Of a DNA stretch of 64,000 bases, positions 54,100-64,000 are shown one piece after another. Each line of letters begins with the position of its first letter. Position 1 is the stretch's first letter. The stretch comes from Mactra quadrangularis. Taxonomy: Eukaryota > Mollusca > Bivalvia > Venerida > Mactridae. The translations under genes were made by a program, and so were the position numbers. The notes beneath the pieces were generated by a model that was not told the origin of the DNA, made no database searches, and saw nothing but the letters and a program-made list of their open reading frames with translations. Where the stretch lies: assembly GCA_025267735.1 (NCBI GenBank), contig CM046309.1, positions 60,019,319 to 60,083,318 of the forward strand. Direction: 5' to 3'.

Positions 54100-55422
54100 C
54101 ATCACGTGATTTAGTTTAACTAATCAAACAACGGGATTCCTGACTTTATGTTGTGACGTCATCAAGTTCCTATAAATAGAAACAGTTGCATCATAGTGAT
54201 TCCATTTTGAGACTGTATGGTCTAACGTTTCAAATTCATTTACTGATGTAAATATAAAAGATATATAGAACCTTGACAAAATTAAAATATTCATAATTGT
54301 TTAAGCAATTTTATTGTTAAACTAATAAACTGGAAGACAAAATGAAAATCGTTGATTGTTTTATTCAATTTAATTAATAAGCTCCAGCTTAAGACCACTA
54401 ATAATTGCATATGTTAGCAGACAGGTGTTTAACCCGACGGTGGGCTGACACATAATTCATTGTTGGACCAATTAATGAAGCCAACGTTTGGCCAACTTTA
54501 TTTTGCTCATCGGTTCCATGTTGGGCTAACCATTGACCCATCGTTGATCCAATAAGTGTTTTACGATTGAGTGTTGGGCCGACAATGAGCAAACAGTTGG
54601 TCCAACGTGGTGCAGATGCACAAATGATTTCAACCGTTTGCAATAACCTACAAATCTAACGCCGTGTCCTGTGATTTGCAATTTTGGAAAATGTTGAGGT
54701 CTTAGTATTTTTTTATTTTAAAAAGCAGTTACATGTATGACGAAAATAGCGGACAAACTTTTGAAATGTTTTTATTTAATTGTGACAATGTCGTGTCCTC
54801 CATATGCCCTTGGACCAAATCCTGCTTTTTAGGATAAAACTTATCACATTTACCCACGAAATTAAGATACCAAGAGACAAACGGAGTGCAGAATAATTCC
54901 AATATCAGCATTTACTGTCTTATCAACAAATTCGAACGACTTTTTTCCATAAGCTGTTTTTACAATACTTGCTGTAGGCATTGGCAGTTTTTATCCAAAT
55001 TCATTTGTGCAAGAACTTTTGGAGATCAATGTACTGTTCACGAGTTAGTGACAAATTTTACAAAAATTAACACATCCGCATGTATGTTCGTATGAAAACT
55101 TGTACAGAGAATTATTAAAATCAAAATATAAATGTATCATCATTATTTGTGTACATATTGAATACATGAGAGTATGTCAACGTGTAATGTTTCATTAAGA
55201 GTATGTCAGAGTGTAATACTTCATAACTTGATATTTTTATCATGAAAAAGATTGTTCTTCATTTTTATAAAAACTGGTATTATTTTATCATGCTGCACAG
55301 CTTATTTCTACTAGTAAGACTATTGTTATTTCAAAATACTGCGATTTTTATAATAATTCCTGAATGCTTAATTTTAGAGGAAAATGTTCCTACCATGATT
55401 AAGACCATTCTGGTATAAAGAC
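54100..55422. other. Intergenic, copy 2, left part
   Basis: Collinear with 26956-28260, including the conserved AATAAA and the TTGGGC repeat at 54418-54650. No gene seen. Confidence 0.6.
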
Positions 55423-55667
55423 CTGTGGTGTTTTTTACCAAACTTTTTTAAGAAAAAAAATCTTTGTAAGTCAGTTTCATATAATTAGCACTTGTCAGAC
55501 TGATAATAAGCATAAATATGATATGATATTCAAAAGGTATACACAATTCTACACGATTTGTATAATAATTAGAATTGATAATCCAAAACATGAGCGTATC
55601 ATTAATGTTTCTTGCTTTTGACTTACGAAGATTTTTTTCGTAAGATTGTTTGTGAAAGGCACCACAG
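55423..55667. mobile_element. MITE with CTGTGGTG ends, copy-2-specific
   Basis: The 245-bp insert has inverted ends of about 50 bp: CTGTGGTG on the left and CACCACAG on the right, plus AAAAAATCTT with CGTAAG on both sides. Copy 1 lacks it at about 28245. Confidence 0.78.
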
Positions 55668-56470
55668 CTATTTTGATGGTGCTGGTAATGGAACTTTAGT
55701 GTAATGCAAGACAAAATTTAATTACACTTAATTAAATATTTCTAGAATGATATCTGTATATAGCGGATTTTAATGTACTATTAATATATTTTTGTTATTT
55801 TAAGTTGTATAAAGAAACAACAATGAGAAAGATTTTTGTATTTGTGATTAAAATATGTAGGTATGAGATATTGGAATTTTATTGACAAACTCTGAACATT
55901 TTGTATGTACATGTTTATGTATGTGGTATTCATTTGTATCTCATTTGTATCATATCACAGTTGCCAGACACAATGTTTTCTTTTTTATATAAAATCGAGA
56001 GCTGAACGAAACACTGTTGTAACTCCCTTTAGTTTTTACTATTCTTTTAATCCTTGACACATAATAAGAAGGAAAAATTGTGCCTGGTAATGTATATCAT
56101 ATTTTGATGGACTTGTTTTTATGGTTCCATTTTACATTGCCATATTAAATGCTGATTGTATTTAATTATACAACATCAACAACAACCTTTATTGCTCTAA
56201 ACATACAACATGTTTATGGCAAATTATACATTACCCTCCCAAAGCCCTTGAATAAAATCCTGTTAGTAGGATAGTTCTACGTGTATTAAAATTTACTGAT
56301 GAAAAGGTACAAAAAAGTTGTCATTTCAAAATCAGCTTTTTATTACTGTATAAAATTTTGATTTAACCTATGTTAAATAAATATGTTTACTTTGTATATT
56401 GTTAAGATACTTGTGGTAGACGTTATCAGTTTTCTCTAAATTACATTTGTCCAAGTACGTTTTGAGGGAA

Positions 56471-56538
56471 TCACAGGTGACAGACTCAATTTTCTCTATA
56501 TATACTATAATAAGGAAAAATTGAGTCTGTCACCTGTG
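56471..56538. mobile_element. 68-bp palindromic micro-MITE, copy-2-specific
   Basis: The arms of about 22 bp start CACAGGTGACAGACTC and return inverted, separated by a short AT loop. GAGGGAA flanks both sides (56464-56470 and 56539-56545). Copy 1 has a single GAGGGAA at the empty site near 29122. Confidence 0.85.
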
Positions 56539-56654
56539 GAGGGAACTGTTAATTCTTTGTGATGATTGTTTTGTGTATCACTCAATACAACTATGTGATT
56601 ATATCAGAACAGCACATATATACAAATGTATGTAATATTAATATATGACATTAA

Positions 56655-56680
56655 CATATATATATATATATATATATATA
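56655..56680. repeat. (TA)n microsatellite
   Basis: The dinucleotide run is expanded compared with the short ATATA tract at the same place in copy 1 (about 29240). Confidence 0.88.
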
Positions 56681-57186
56681 ACAGGCTTCCTGATTGGCTT
56701 AACCAACCTTCCTTGTTAGATATTTTGTGTTCATTGACCAATTATTATCCATGTACTGTACACAGAAAAGGAAATATGTGTTGCTGTTAATGTATAACTT
56801 ACTAATTTAATTACGATGGTCAAGTGGTGCAGCTATCAGTCCTTGGTGGGAGTATGTGTGCTTTGTATTAGGTTAAATTTTAGGTCCAGAGATCTTGTCC
56901 AATTGAGGGACAGTGAGTCGGACATAGAATATCATTTTAACCCTATCTTATGTCTTTGTCTCTGGTCATTATGAACCAGCTATAAACTCTGTCCTCACTC
57001 TGTACACAAACGGTCTGATCTTCACCTTCTATTTACAGAATGACTCTGTCCTGTGATCTTCCACTGTGATCATTTGTTGTTTTTCAATATACAACTGTTA
57101 CTGACAACATATTTGTTGCTTGTTTTATTATTTTAATAATTATGTTATTTCCATTCTTTTACGAACAGTTGATGTGATGTTGTACA

Positions 57187-57554
57187 TCTATACTATTAAA
57201 TTTGCGAGTTTCCTGTTTTGTGGAAGAAACTGCGCAGCTTTGAATAAATCTTTTGTTTGTCGCTGGAGCACCTATATACCGACATATCAAGTTGACAATT
57301 CTTTTTTGACAAAGCCTCTTGATATTTGCAAAAACTGCCACAAAATCAACAAAAATAGTGGGTTTTTTGTGTGTCTAAAAATAGTTCTAGATAAAACTAA
57401 AAATAGACCAAACTCCCCGCAGTGGTTATTTCCCTTTATTAAATCAATAACCACTGCCACCGCAAGTAAATTTGTCCCTCAGAGAGCCGAATATTTTTTT
57501 CATCTTTGTAACTGTCATTACCTAAAGCTCGTGCTTACACGGGCTCCCATCTAG
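57187..57554 (+). mobile_element. Non-autonomous Helitron with precise empty site
   Basis: The 368-bp insert begins TCTATACTATTAAA and ends with the hairpin AGCTCGTG-CTTA-CACGGGCT, then CCCATCTAG. It sits between A (57186) and T (57555) without target duplication. 5' TC, 3' CTAG preceded by a hairpin, and A|T insertion are the defining Helitron features. Copy 1 at 29718-29728 shows the uninterrupted site TTGTACA|TTGCATT. The interior encodes nothing recognisable; the long open frame over it (57120-57554) is incidental. Confidence 0.92.
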
Positions 57555-58492
57555 TTGCATTTGAATATGTTAATTTATCTTATTTTTAAGGCACTTCTAA
57601 GAATTGATTGGTGTTGGAGATTAATAATCTTGCTTGAAAGTCAAGATTAAAATACACATTCGTACAAGATTGATGTATTATGATATGGTATCAATAAATT
57701 ATTATACATTAATATGAAAATTAATATGCATTATAGCTTTTACAAAACTCCTTAAAAAAGACTCCATCTAGCTCTACTATACAAGTTTATGCTACCATGT
57801 GTTGACAGGAAATTTAACATTTTAGTATCAATACGCAATATTATTGGCACTTTCTTTGACAAATCTTATTTTATAAAATGGTTGTTAATTTTCATGAGTT
57901 TTGTCATGCTTGTACATGTATCTAAATAGTGAACGGACCTTTTTCATGTATAGTTCAAATCATTCAGTAGTAAACCTATTTGTATTTGATTATTTAGTAC
58001 AAGTGAGTTGCTAAGTCTATTAAGCAATGATTGATATGTGCACTTAATGAAATCATTCGGAACTCCTCGACCATACACTGTTACTATTTCTTATTCACCC
58101 AATGAATGGTAGAGGTATTCCAAATGTCAATGAAAGTTCACTTCTGTGTTGACTGCATGTATTTAATGCATCATTTAATATGTTCATGTATATTGTGTTT
58201 TATTTTTGAATTTCAATCATTGCCTAAAATAAATACTTTGTAATAATGACATATATGTAACTATCATACATGAATCTATTTGTTTACTGTGGTTGCATTC
58301 ATTTTATTTCTGCCATCAGTTAAACACATAACTAACAAGTTAATTAATTGGTTAACTAGTTATGTAACTAGTTAACCACTTAAATATTAAGTCATAGGCA
58401 CTAACTTGCATTTATTTCCTGTTTAATTATATTAAAACTGTTTCATGCATCAAGTTTGACCCTAGGTAGTCTAAGCTCAGTGTTATACTGTA
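57555..58492. other. Intergenic, copy 2, middle part
   Basis: Collinear with 29728-30902. It lacks the TAACTAGTT cluster of copy 1 at about 57805 but keeps one at 58320-58385. Confidence 0.6.
58320..58385. repeat. TAACTAGTT palindromic repeat
   Basis: GGTTAACTAGTTATGTAACT and the inverted continuation lie here; the counterpart of 30690-30750. Confidence 0.7.
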
Positions 58493-58690
58493 TGCAGCAG
58501 AGGTGGTCGAGCGGTTACGACGTTGGACTGGTAATCATAGGACAACCAGCCCCGCGTTGGTTTGTATCCCATCCAAAACCTACCCCTTTGTTTCCTTGAG
58601 CAAGAAACTTTTTCCTGCTAGTTCAGTACTGGAGGGCCAGGAAATGGACTCAAAAGTGATTAATCAAAGTTGTAAGAACTTGTTTCACAA
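58493..58690 (+). repeat. SINE (family C), copy-2 counterpart
   Basis: Same site as 30903-31090. The B box is mutated (GGTTTGTATCCCATCC). Confidence 0.82.
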
Positions 58691-59039
58691 TCGAGCTAAA
58701 ATAAATTAGTATAAGATAAGAAAAAAAATATATGAACTAGTTACGTAACTAGTTAACGGTTTAATTAACTTGTTAGTTATAGGATCATCTGGTGGCAGTT
58801 ATAGGCCTCCATAGTTTACATTGTAACATTAATTAATGTATAATAATGATACATCTACCATAAAAGATGGTTGATAACATAAAGTTGGTTAAATAAAAGC
58901 TCTCCATTCTTTTACTGTGTTGTTTTTGTTGTTCAAATAATAGTGATAGTGTATTACTTCTGTCTGTCTTTTTGGAAACTGGCTTTTACAGTAAGAGTGT
59001 AGATTACTGAATGCATAATTATCATAATCATATGCAGAT

Positions 59040-59202
59040 CTAGCAAAGGGGTTAGAGGGTCATGGTTATGTAGTATTTATTATTAATATGTTGCATTATT
59101 CTGCAAAATGTGTATAATGTGGTAGTGGTTAGCAAGTTTGGACCCCCCCCTAGAAAAAGTTTGGAACCCCCCTAGAAAAAAATCCTGGATTCGCCCCCTG
59201 GC
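59040..59202. mobile_element. hAT-type MITE, copy-2 counterpart
   Basis: Matches 31445-31622, with CTGCAAAATGTGTATAATG and a CCTGGATTCGCCCCC right end. Confidence 0.7.
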
Positions 59203-60466
59203 ACATCATAATGAAGCAATCGACTGTGATTTGATGTTGGTTGGATGGGTGACTACTAGAATCACTATTGGTTTGGTAAGTTTATAATCAATAGTGGGAT
59301 AAAGTCAACGTCTAGACTGCCCAGTTTGCCTTACCTACAGTGTCCCAGGATAATGATTCTGGACAAGACATTAGACTTCATTAAGGAGAGAATTTTTTAA
59401 CAGGGATTGGGTATGTATACAATTTCTGCAAAGCAAATCCGGGAAGGGGGTTTTATGGTCCGAATGTAAATGTTGAACACTATATCTTAGTTAAGCAGAA
59501 AATTGTGAGGTTAGGACCCGTTTGATGCTGTACCACTGTTGTGAAGTAGTAGAACTATATGATATATGTTTGGCAGAATGGTACAATAAATTACAACTCT
59601 GTTATTTCGTACAGCTGTAATTTATCTTCCTTTGGTCATCTCCATAGTTCCACAATACTTGTATATATACAAATATATGTATATATGGTAGGGTTCTGAC
59701 AAAACTTCACAAATTGGATTTTGTGTCGAATTCAATTAAAACAAGTCAAATTAATGTATTTATTTAACATTTTCGTACATGGAAAATCATAAAAAGCTGG
59801 ACAAAATCTAAATTCATAAAAAAATAATTTAAAGGCCCTCTGGTGCGATGGTCATTTTTCTCCTTAAAATCAGGGGAAGTAACCATGAAAGTGAGATTTT
59901 GTAGTTATCTCCCTTGAAAAAAAATAGTTTTAAAGGGAAGTAATTATGCTTGATATTTGAGATTTTGGAAAACAAAATGTAAACAAAACGCTGTGGAAGC
60001 TATATAAGGTTTGCTGGTTGCGGATTTATTTAAATTAAGCATTATTGTCTGATTCAGAAACGTTTTCCTATGTGTTTAATTGATTTGTGGTAAAATATTT
60101 GAACACAAAGCCTTGTGTAATATGTTTTCGCGACATACAAATGTATAATAATTTTTATAAGCTCAGACTCAGTGATCAATTAAGTGCACATAGTAGGATT
60201 TTTAACTGTAAAAGATAGTTAATGAGTAATAATGGACTGTTGGTAACATGGCAGCCAAATGGTCGATGGGGAATCGGGCTGGATGCCCTGAAAATCCATG
60301 ATTGCAAGGTGCAAAGTTGGATTCTAATGCAAGGCTCCTGCCCGAACATCCATTAGCATTAGAATGATTAGTGTCTGCGCGAGTACATTGTGTTCATTAG
60401 TTAGTCAAATCTCAGCAGTACATACCGTAACTCAAGCCACTGCATTAATTTAATTGGTAAAAAATA

Positions 60467-61475
60467 CAGTAAACTTGACAGTTCCGGGTCAGTAACGAAA
60501 CAAACGATGCGTGTCTCTTCAAAACGAAAGTTGTGGGAATCATACCTGCATAAATTGATAAACAAATACTTCCACCTTACCATGCTATAATAAATTAATA
60601 GTGTTTATTTGCTTGTAATTTTCTACAATTTTCGAAATTGAATGTTGCAAACTCGATAGTTATGGGTCGCACTTGCCAATTCCGGGTCACATGACAGATG
60701 CTTGTCTCTTTAATCCGGAGTGGTCTCAACAGGGTTAAAATCAATAAAACAGCCGACTTTTTGTCAATAAAGATATTTCTTCTTCTATCTCATATTTTCT
60801 TCCAAGTTAAACAAAAATAAAGCTCGTAAATGAAAGATCTAATCATGTCACTTGCAATTACCTATTGCAAATAAAAGCAAGTACCATAAATACAATTAGT
60901 TGCGTATAAAAAGAAAAACTCAAAATATCAAACAATAATTGTATTTAATTGACAAATATCTCACATATGGGATAAAATTATGTGTAAATCAATTTTAAAT
61001 GTTAAAAAAATACTTTTTTATTAAAATAAATGATTGTATATAATACGGGTTAAGTTTTGACCCGAAATTGTCACGTGCTTATCAGGTCAAATTGTCTGCA
61101 TAATTGTCAAACAGTAATTAGATGAAACAAATCTACGAGTTAAATCGTGTTTACCGATAAATTTCCAGCAAAATGATGTGCAATAAGGACTTATTATATC
61201 TAAATTGTAGATATAAATCGCCGTTTTTTCGAATGCATGGACGAAACGTTCACATACTTTCTCATTGGTTGGAAAAGACGCTGTTTAGTGTTTCATGATT
61301 ATGACTTCCAGTAGAGAAATGTCAACATGGAAAGTTTGTGTAACGGTAGCTAAGTGGTTAGTGTACATGACTTAACTATCATATAATTAAAATATTGCAT
61401 TATTAAGGAATCATCTGTACTATTATAAAAAAGTGACCCGGAATTGTCAATGACCCGGAACTGTCAAGTTCACTG
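60467..61475. mobile_element. 1,009-bp Tc1/mariner-type TIR element, copy-2-specific
   Basis: TA at 60465-60466 and 61476-61477 flanks the inverted ends CAGTAAACTTGACAGTTCC and CAGTGAACTTGACAGTTCC, continuing GGGTCA. The right side repeats GACCCGGAA twice. There is no transposase; a minus-strand open frame 60401-60583 has no domain. Copy 1 lacks the insert near 32795. Confidence 0.82.
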
Positions 61476-61589
61476 TACTGTATCTTTGTTAGAATTATAT
61501 ATTCTATATTTTCCATATTTTACATTTTATATTTTTCATGTTTCAGTATCAAGGCATTCAAGTGTTTGTTAACACACAAAGTATAAAAT

Positions 61590-61659
61590 ATGGCAGTTTT
61601 ACTTGAAACCTCTATTGGAAATATTACAATAGATCTGTACACAGAGGAAAGACCTACAT
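61590..61659 (+). CDS. PPIL4: PPIL4 copy 2 exon 1
   Basis: ATG at 61590, donor CTACAT|GTATGT. Identical in sequence to copy 1 exon 1. Confidence 0.92.
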
Positions 61660-63107
61660 GTATGTAATATTTGTTTATTTATTTTGTTATAAATCCTTGT
61701 GTCAGTTAAAAACTGAGTTCTAAACATTTGATTTAGTTCTCAATGTTCCAGAAACTAAGTTCTGAATATTTAATAAAGTTCTCAAGGCATTCTGTCGGTA
61801 AATAGCTATACATAGCTAATGTTACATTGTTATAATATGCACCGACTTGAAATAAATATTTGTATCTTGTATCTTTCAAAATTAGCATCACTGTATCTCT
61901 ACATCCTATGTGCTAAATGAATGTCATCATTATTATTTTATCCTCTTTTGTTCCCATAAATGCGACTAAACTAGTTCTGTGTTGACCCATCTATGTATAA
62001 AATTCAGTCTTGTTTAAGCTTGATTGTGAAACACTTGTTGGTATCAGTGTCTGCAATTCCTGCAGGTTGCATTTATACAATCACAATCTGTGTTTGATTA
62101 TTTGTCAAACTTCTCTGACATTTACTTGTTAGTATAGCTGACTTAAATCTGACACTATTGAGGCAGGTTCTTTGTCCCTATTACCTTAAGTCTTGACCTA
62201 GAAGATTTCATATGACTTAATGAACTTCTACGACTTCAATTTCAAACAAAACCTATCTTAGTATGACTACGAGATGTCATTATTTTATCATAAACATGGT
62301 TTTACTGTGGCAGCTCTACGTCATTCTGAGTATTCACTTACACTATTTGGTATGCATGTTATACATTATAGATTGTATAATTATATAATACATTTTATGT
62401 TATTCCAGGTTGCAAGAATTTCTTGAAGTTATGTAAAATCAAATATTATAATTTCTGTTTGTTCCATTCAGTTCAGGTAAGAAATTAGATTCTTCTTCAT
62501 TTTGGTTAAAAATTATTTTTATTTTTAGAATTAGAAACTGACATTTAAAATGTCAATCGTGGTGCCGACAAATAATATTTACAATAGCAACAACAATGGT
62601 TTAGGTTTCACAATCATGTGCTAGCAAGAACGTTTCCACAGAGCAGAATTACACAGTTCAAGACTAATTAATAATGCATGTTCACCATTTCGACCTTAAA
62701 CATTCAAAATTGGTCACCTTGAAAAAATGTATTCATGCATCAAAAGGAACATAAACTGCAGATATAAACCAACATGCTAGTGTTATGTATATTTTAAAAT
62801 AATCCAGTCCTAAAAAAAGTTCCAGTCATTGCCTTATATTTCTTGAGTAGTAGTTGAATTTCTTATGATGAATGGAAAAGGCAAGACTATCTACTAGCCC
62901 AGCTATATAAGTAATTTTTACAAACCTAAAATGATTTCACTAGTCATGGGCTTTGGGCTGATGGGTTAAGGCAATGACTATTATTCTCTTAGTAAATGAT
63001 AGTTTTTATTCAGATATAGTTTTGTATATTATATTTTAACAGAGAAATCTAGTGGCACAAACAGGAGACCCTACTGGAAGTGGAAAAGGAGGGGAATCTG
63101 TTTATGG
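61590..63107 (+). CDS. PPIL4: PPIL4, copy 2 (exons 1-3; continues beyond the window)
   Basis: Exons 61590-61659, 62409-62476 and 63043-63107 join in frame (203 nt) and encode [20 protein letters not shown] through GGESVYG, the start of a PPIL4 cyclophilin domain. Splice sites match copy 1. Across these exons the two copies differ at four bases, all synonymous. If the duplication is a simple tandem event, this copy should own the remaining exons, including the RRM, to the right of the window, and would be the functional PPIL4. The PPIL4 protein is a nuclear spliceosome-associated isomerase-like factor. Confidence 0.9.
62409..62476 (+). CDS. PPIL4: PPIL4 copy 2 exon 2
   Basis: The acceptor is TTATTCCAG and the donor TTCAG|GTAAGA. 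Same protein as copy 1 exon 2. Confidence 0.92.
63043..63107 (+). CDS. PPIL4: PPIL4 copy 2 exon 3
   Basis: The acceptor is TTTTAACAG and the donor TATGG|GTAAAT. Same protein as copy 1 exon 3. Confidence 0.92.
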
Positions 63108-63475
63108 GTAAATATTTACTTTCTGTTTGTATGAATTATTTTATACAGTGATCACAAAAAATTTGGAGAAGAGGAAAATTTACTAGAATTGATAAATTTT
63201 GTTCATAATGCATTTCAGTAAAACAGTACAGCCCAGACTCAATGCTTTAATAGTTACATAACTCTAGTGTTCAACCAGCCCAAATGACACTCAAACTAAC
63301 TTTATTACATTCCTCTTAATCAGGGCTCAAATTTAATCTCGAATACTTGCAAAATTTTGAAAATTGCAAGTAACTTTAGATTTAACTCACAAATTTTCGC
63401 GAATTGAAATCAACAAAAAAAACATTCCTGTCTATACTCAAATCAGCATTGAAACTGCCAAATAGTTCGATAGTA

Positions 63476-63968
63476 TAGTGCGTACAAGTTGACCCCGACC
63501 TGACCTTTATGCAAGAATATTCATTACATTGAATACGAATGTAGTATTAGTGCTCGGATTATATCGTCAAGGCTCGAATGTAATTATAACACAGGGATTA
63601 ATTTTAAAGTTCATTCAAAGCATACAATGAGTGTTTTTTACACACAGACCGGACCAGATGATTATACTATGAGGCTAGCTACCAATAAAAATGTTGTGGG
63701 TTTTAGCCTCACAACCGCCATCCCCCATCCATTTTAGTATCATTTATATTCAAAAATGTAAGAACACGAGTTTCCTGTTTGATTGCATTTGAATCGTGAG
63801 TTGTTTTACATGCGTGATGTGTATACTTTATACATGTCTTATTTTATCTTAAATACGTAAGGAGCCGAAGCATATAGTAGGCGTGGTATTGATTTTCGCC
63901 GGGATACGTGCAAATGATAATTAGATGCAAATGAGAAAGGTAAGGTCGGGTTCAATGTGTACGCACTA
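63476..63968. mobile_element. TIR element with TAGTGCGTACA ends
   Basis: The left end TAGTGCGTACAAGTTGACC and the inverted right end TAGTGCGTACACATTGAAC continue as CCGACCT on both sides, with TA flanks. The 493-bp element is non-coding and lies in PPIL4 copy 2 intron 3, just beyond the duplicated sequence. Confidence 0.8.
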
Positions 63969-64000
63969 TATCAATTGAAGATTCTCCGTAAAAACATGTT

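Larger units (their letters stand above)
50795..63320. repeat. Segmental duplication, copy 2
   Basis: Collinear with 22720-34600. It starts near GGGTATACCAAG (compare GGTATACCAAAC at 22718) and remains alignable to about CCTCTTAAT after PPIL4 exon 3. Copy-2-specific insertions lie at 51220-51440, 55423-55667, 56471-56538, 57187-57554 and 60402-61520. Confidence 0.92.

Noticed and set aside
57120..57554. 144-codon open frame unique to copy 2
   Set aside because: It spans the Helitron insertion edge and ends exactly at its terminal CTAG, has no domain, and no counterpart exists in copy 1.

Overview
This is an AT-rich, intron-rich animal genome segment, most likely from a bivalve or another mollusc. 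Short exons with GT-AG splicing sit in long introns. The rest is packed with tRNA-headed SINEs whose tails read like GCGTTAAA(C/T)CCA, small inverted-repeat DNA transposons, Helitron-type elements and tandem repeats. There is no bacterial-style gene organisation. Most long open frames in the window are chance, so genes were called from domain recognition combined with splice sites and matching reading-frame phase.

Layout. (1) 339-2017, + strand: the last two exons of an unrecognised coiled-coil protein. (2) 7489-26955, + strand: an eleven-exon JNK-interacting protein 1 gene (JIP1/MAPK8IP1 type) with acidic N-terminus, SH3 and PTB domains, whose frame closes over 543 codons. (3) 26956-32866: intergenic repeats. 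(4) 32867-49775, + strand: the 5' part of PPIL4 (spliceosomal cyclophilin), with a 14.6-kb intron 4 and a damaged last visible exon. (5) Nested in that intron on the - strand, 41797-38244: a three-exon, 331-codon TIR-domain adaptor resembling TICAM/TRIF-type adaptors. (6) 50795-63320: a second, diverged copy of 22720-34600. It carries a decayed 3' piece of JIP1 (two nonsense codons) and a second PPIL4 start (exons 1-3, intact) that runs off the right end.

The arrangement reads as a tandem duplication of about 28 kb. Its left break lies inside JIP1 and its right break inside PPIL4. Such an event leaves a complete JIP1 followed by a 3'-truncated PPIL4, then a 5'-truncated JIP1 followed by a complete PPIL4. 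The visible damage fits: JIP1 copy 2 has stops, PPIL4 copy 1 is frameshifted in exon 5, while PPIL4 exons 1-3 differ between copies only at synonymous sites. The two copies also act as paired filled and empty sites that date transposon insertions. The clearest is a 368-bp Helitron at 57187-57554 with a precise empty site in copy 1.

I found no evidence for a wholly new biological system. The most distinctive items are the reciprocal-truncation duplication, an array of decoy splice acceptors in front of JIP1 exon 2, the nested innate-immunity-type TIR gene, and the Helitron/Helentron pair sharing internal sequence. All alignments were done by eye.
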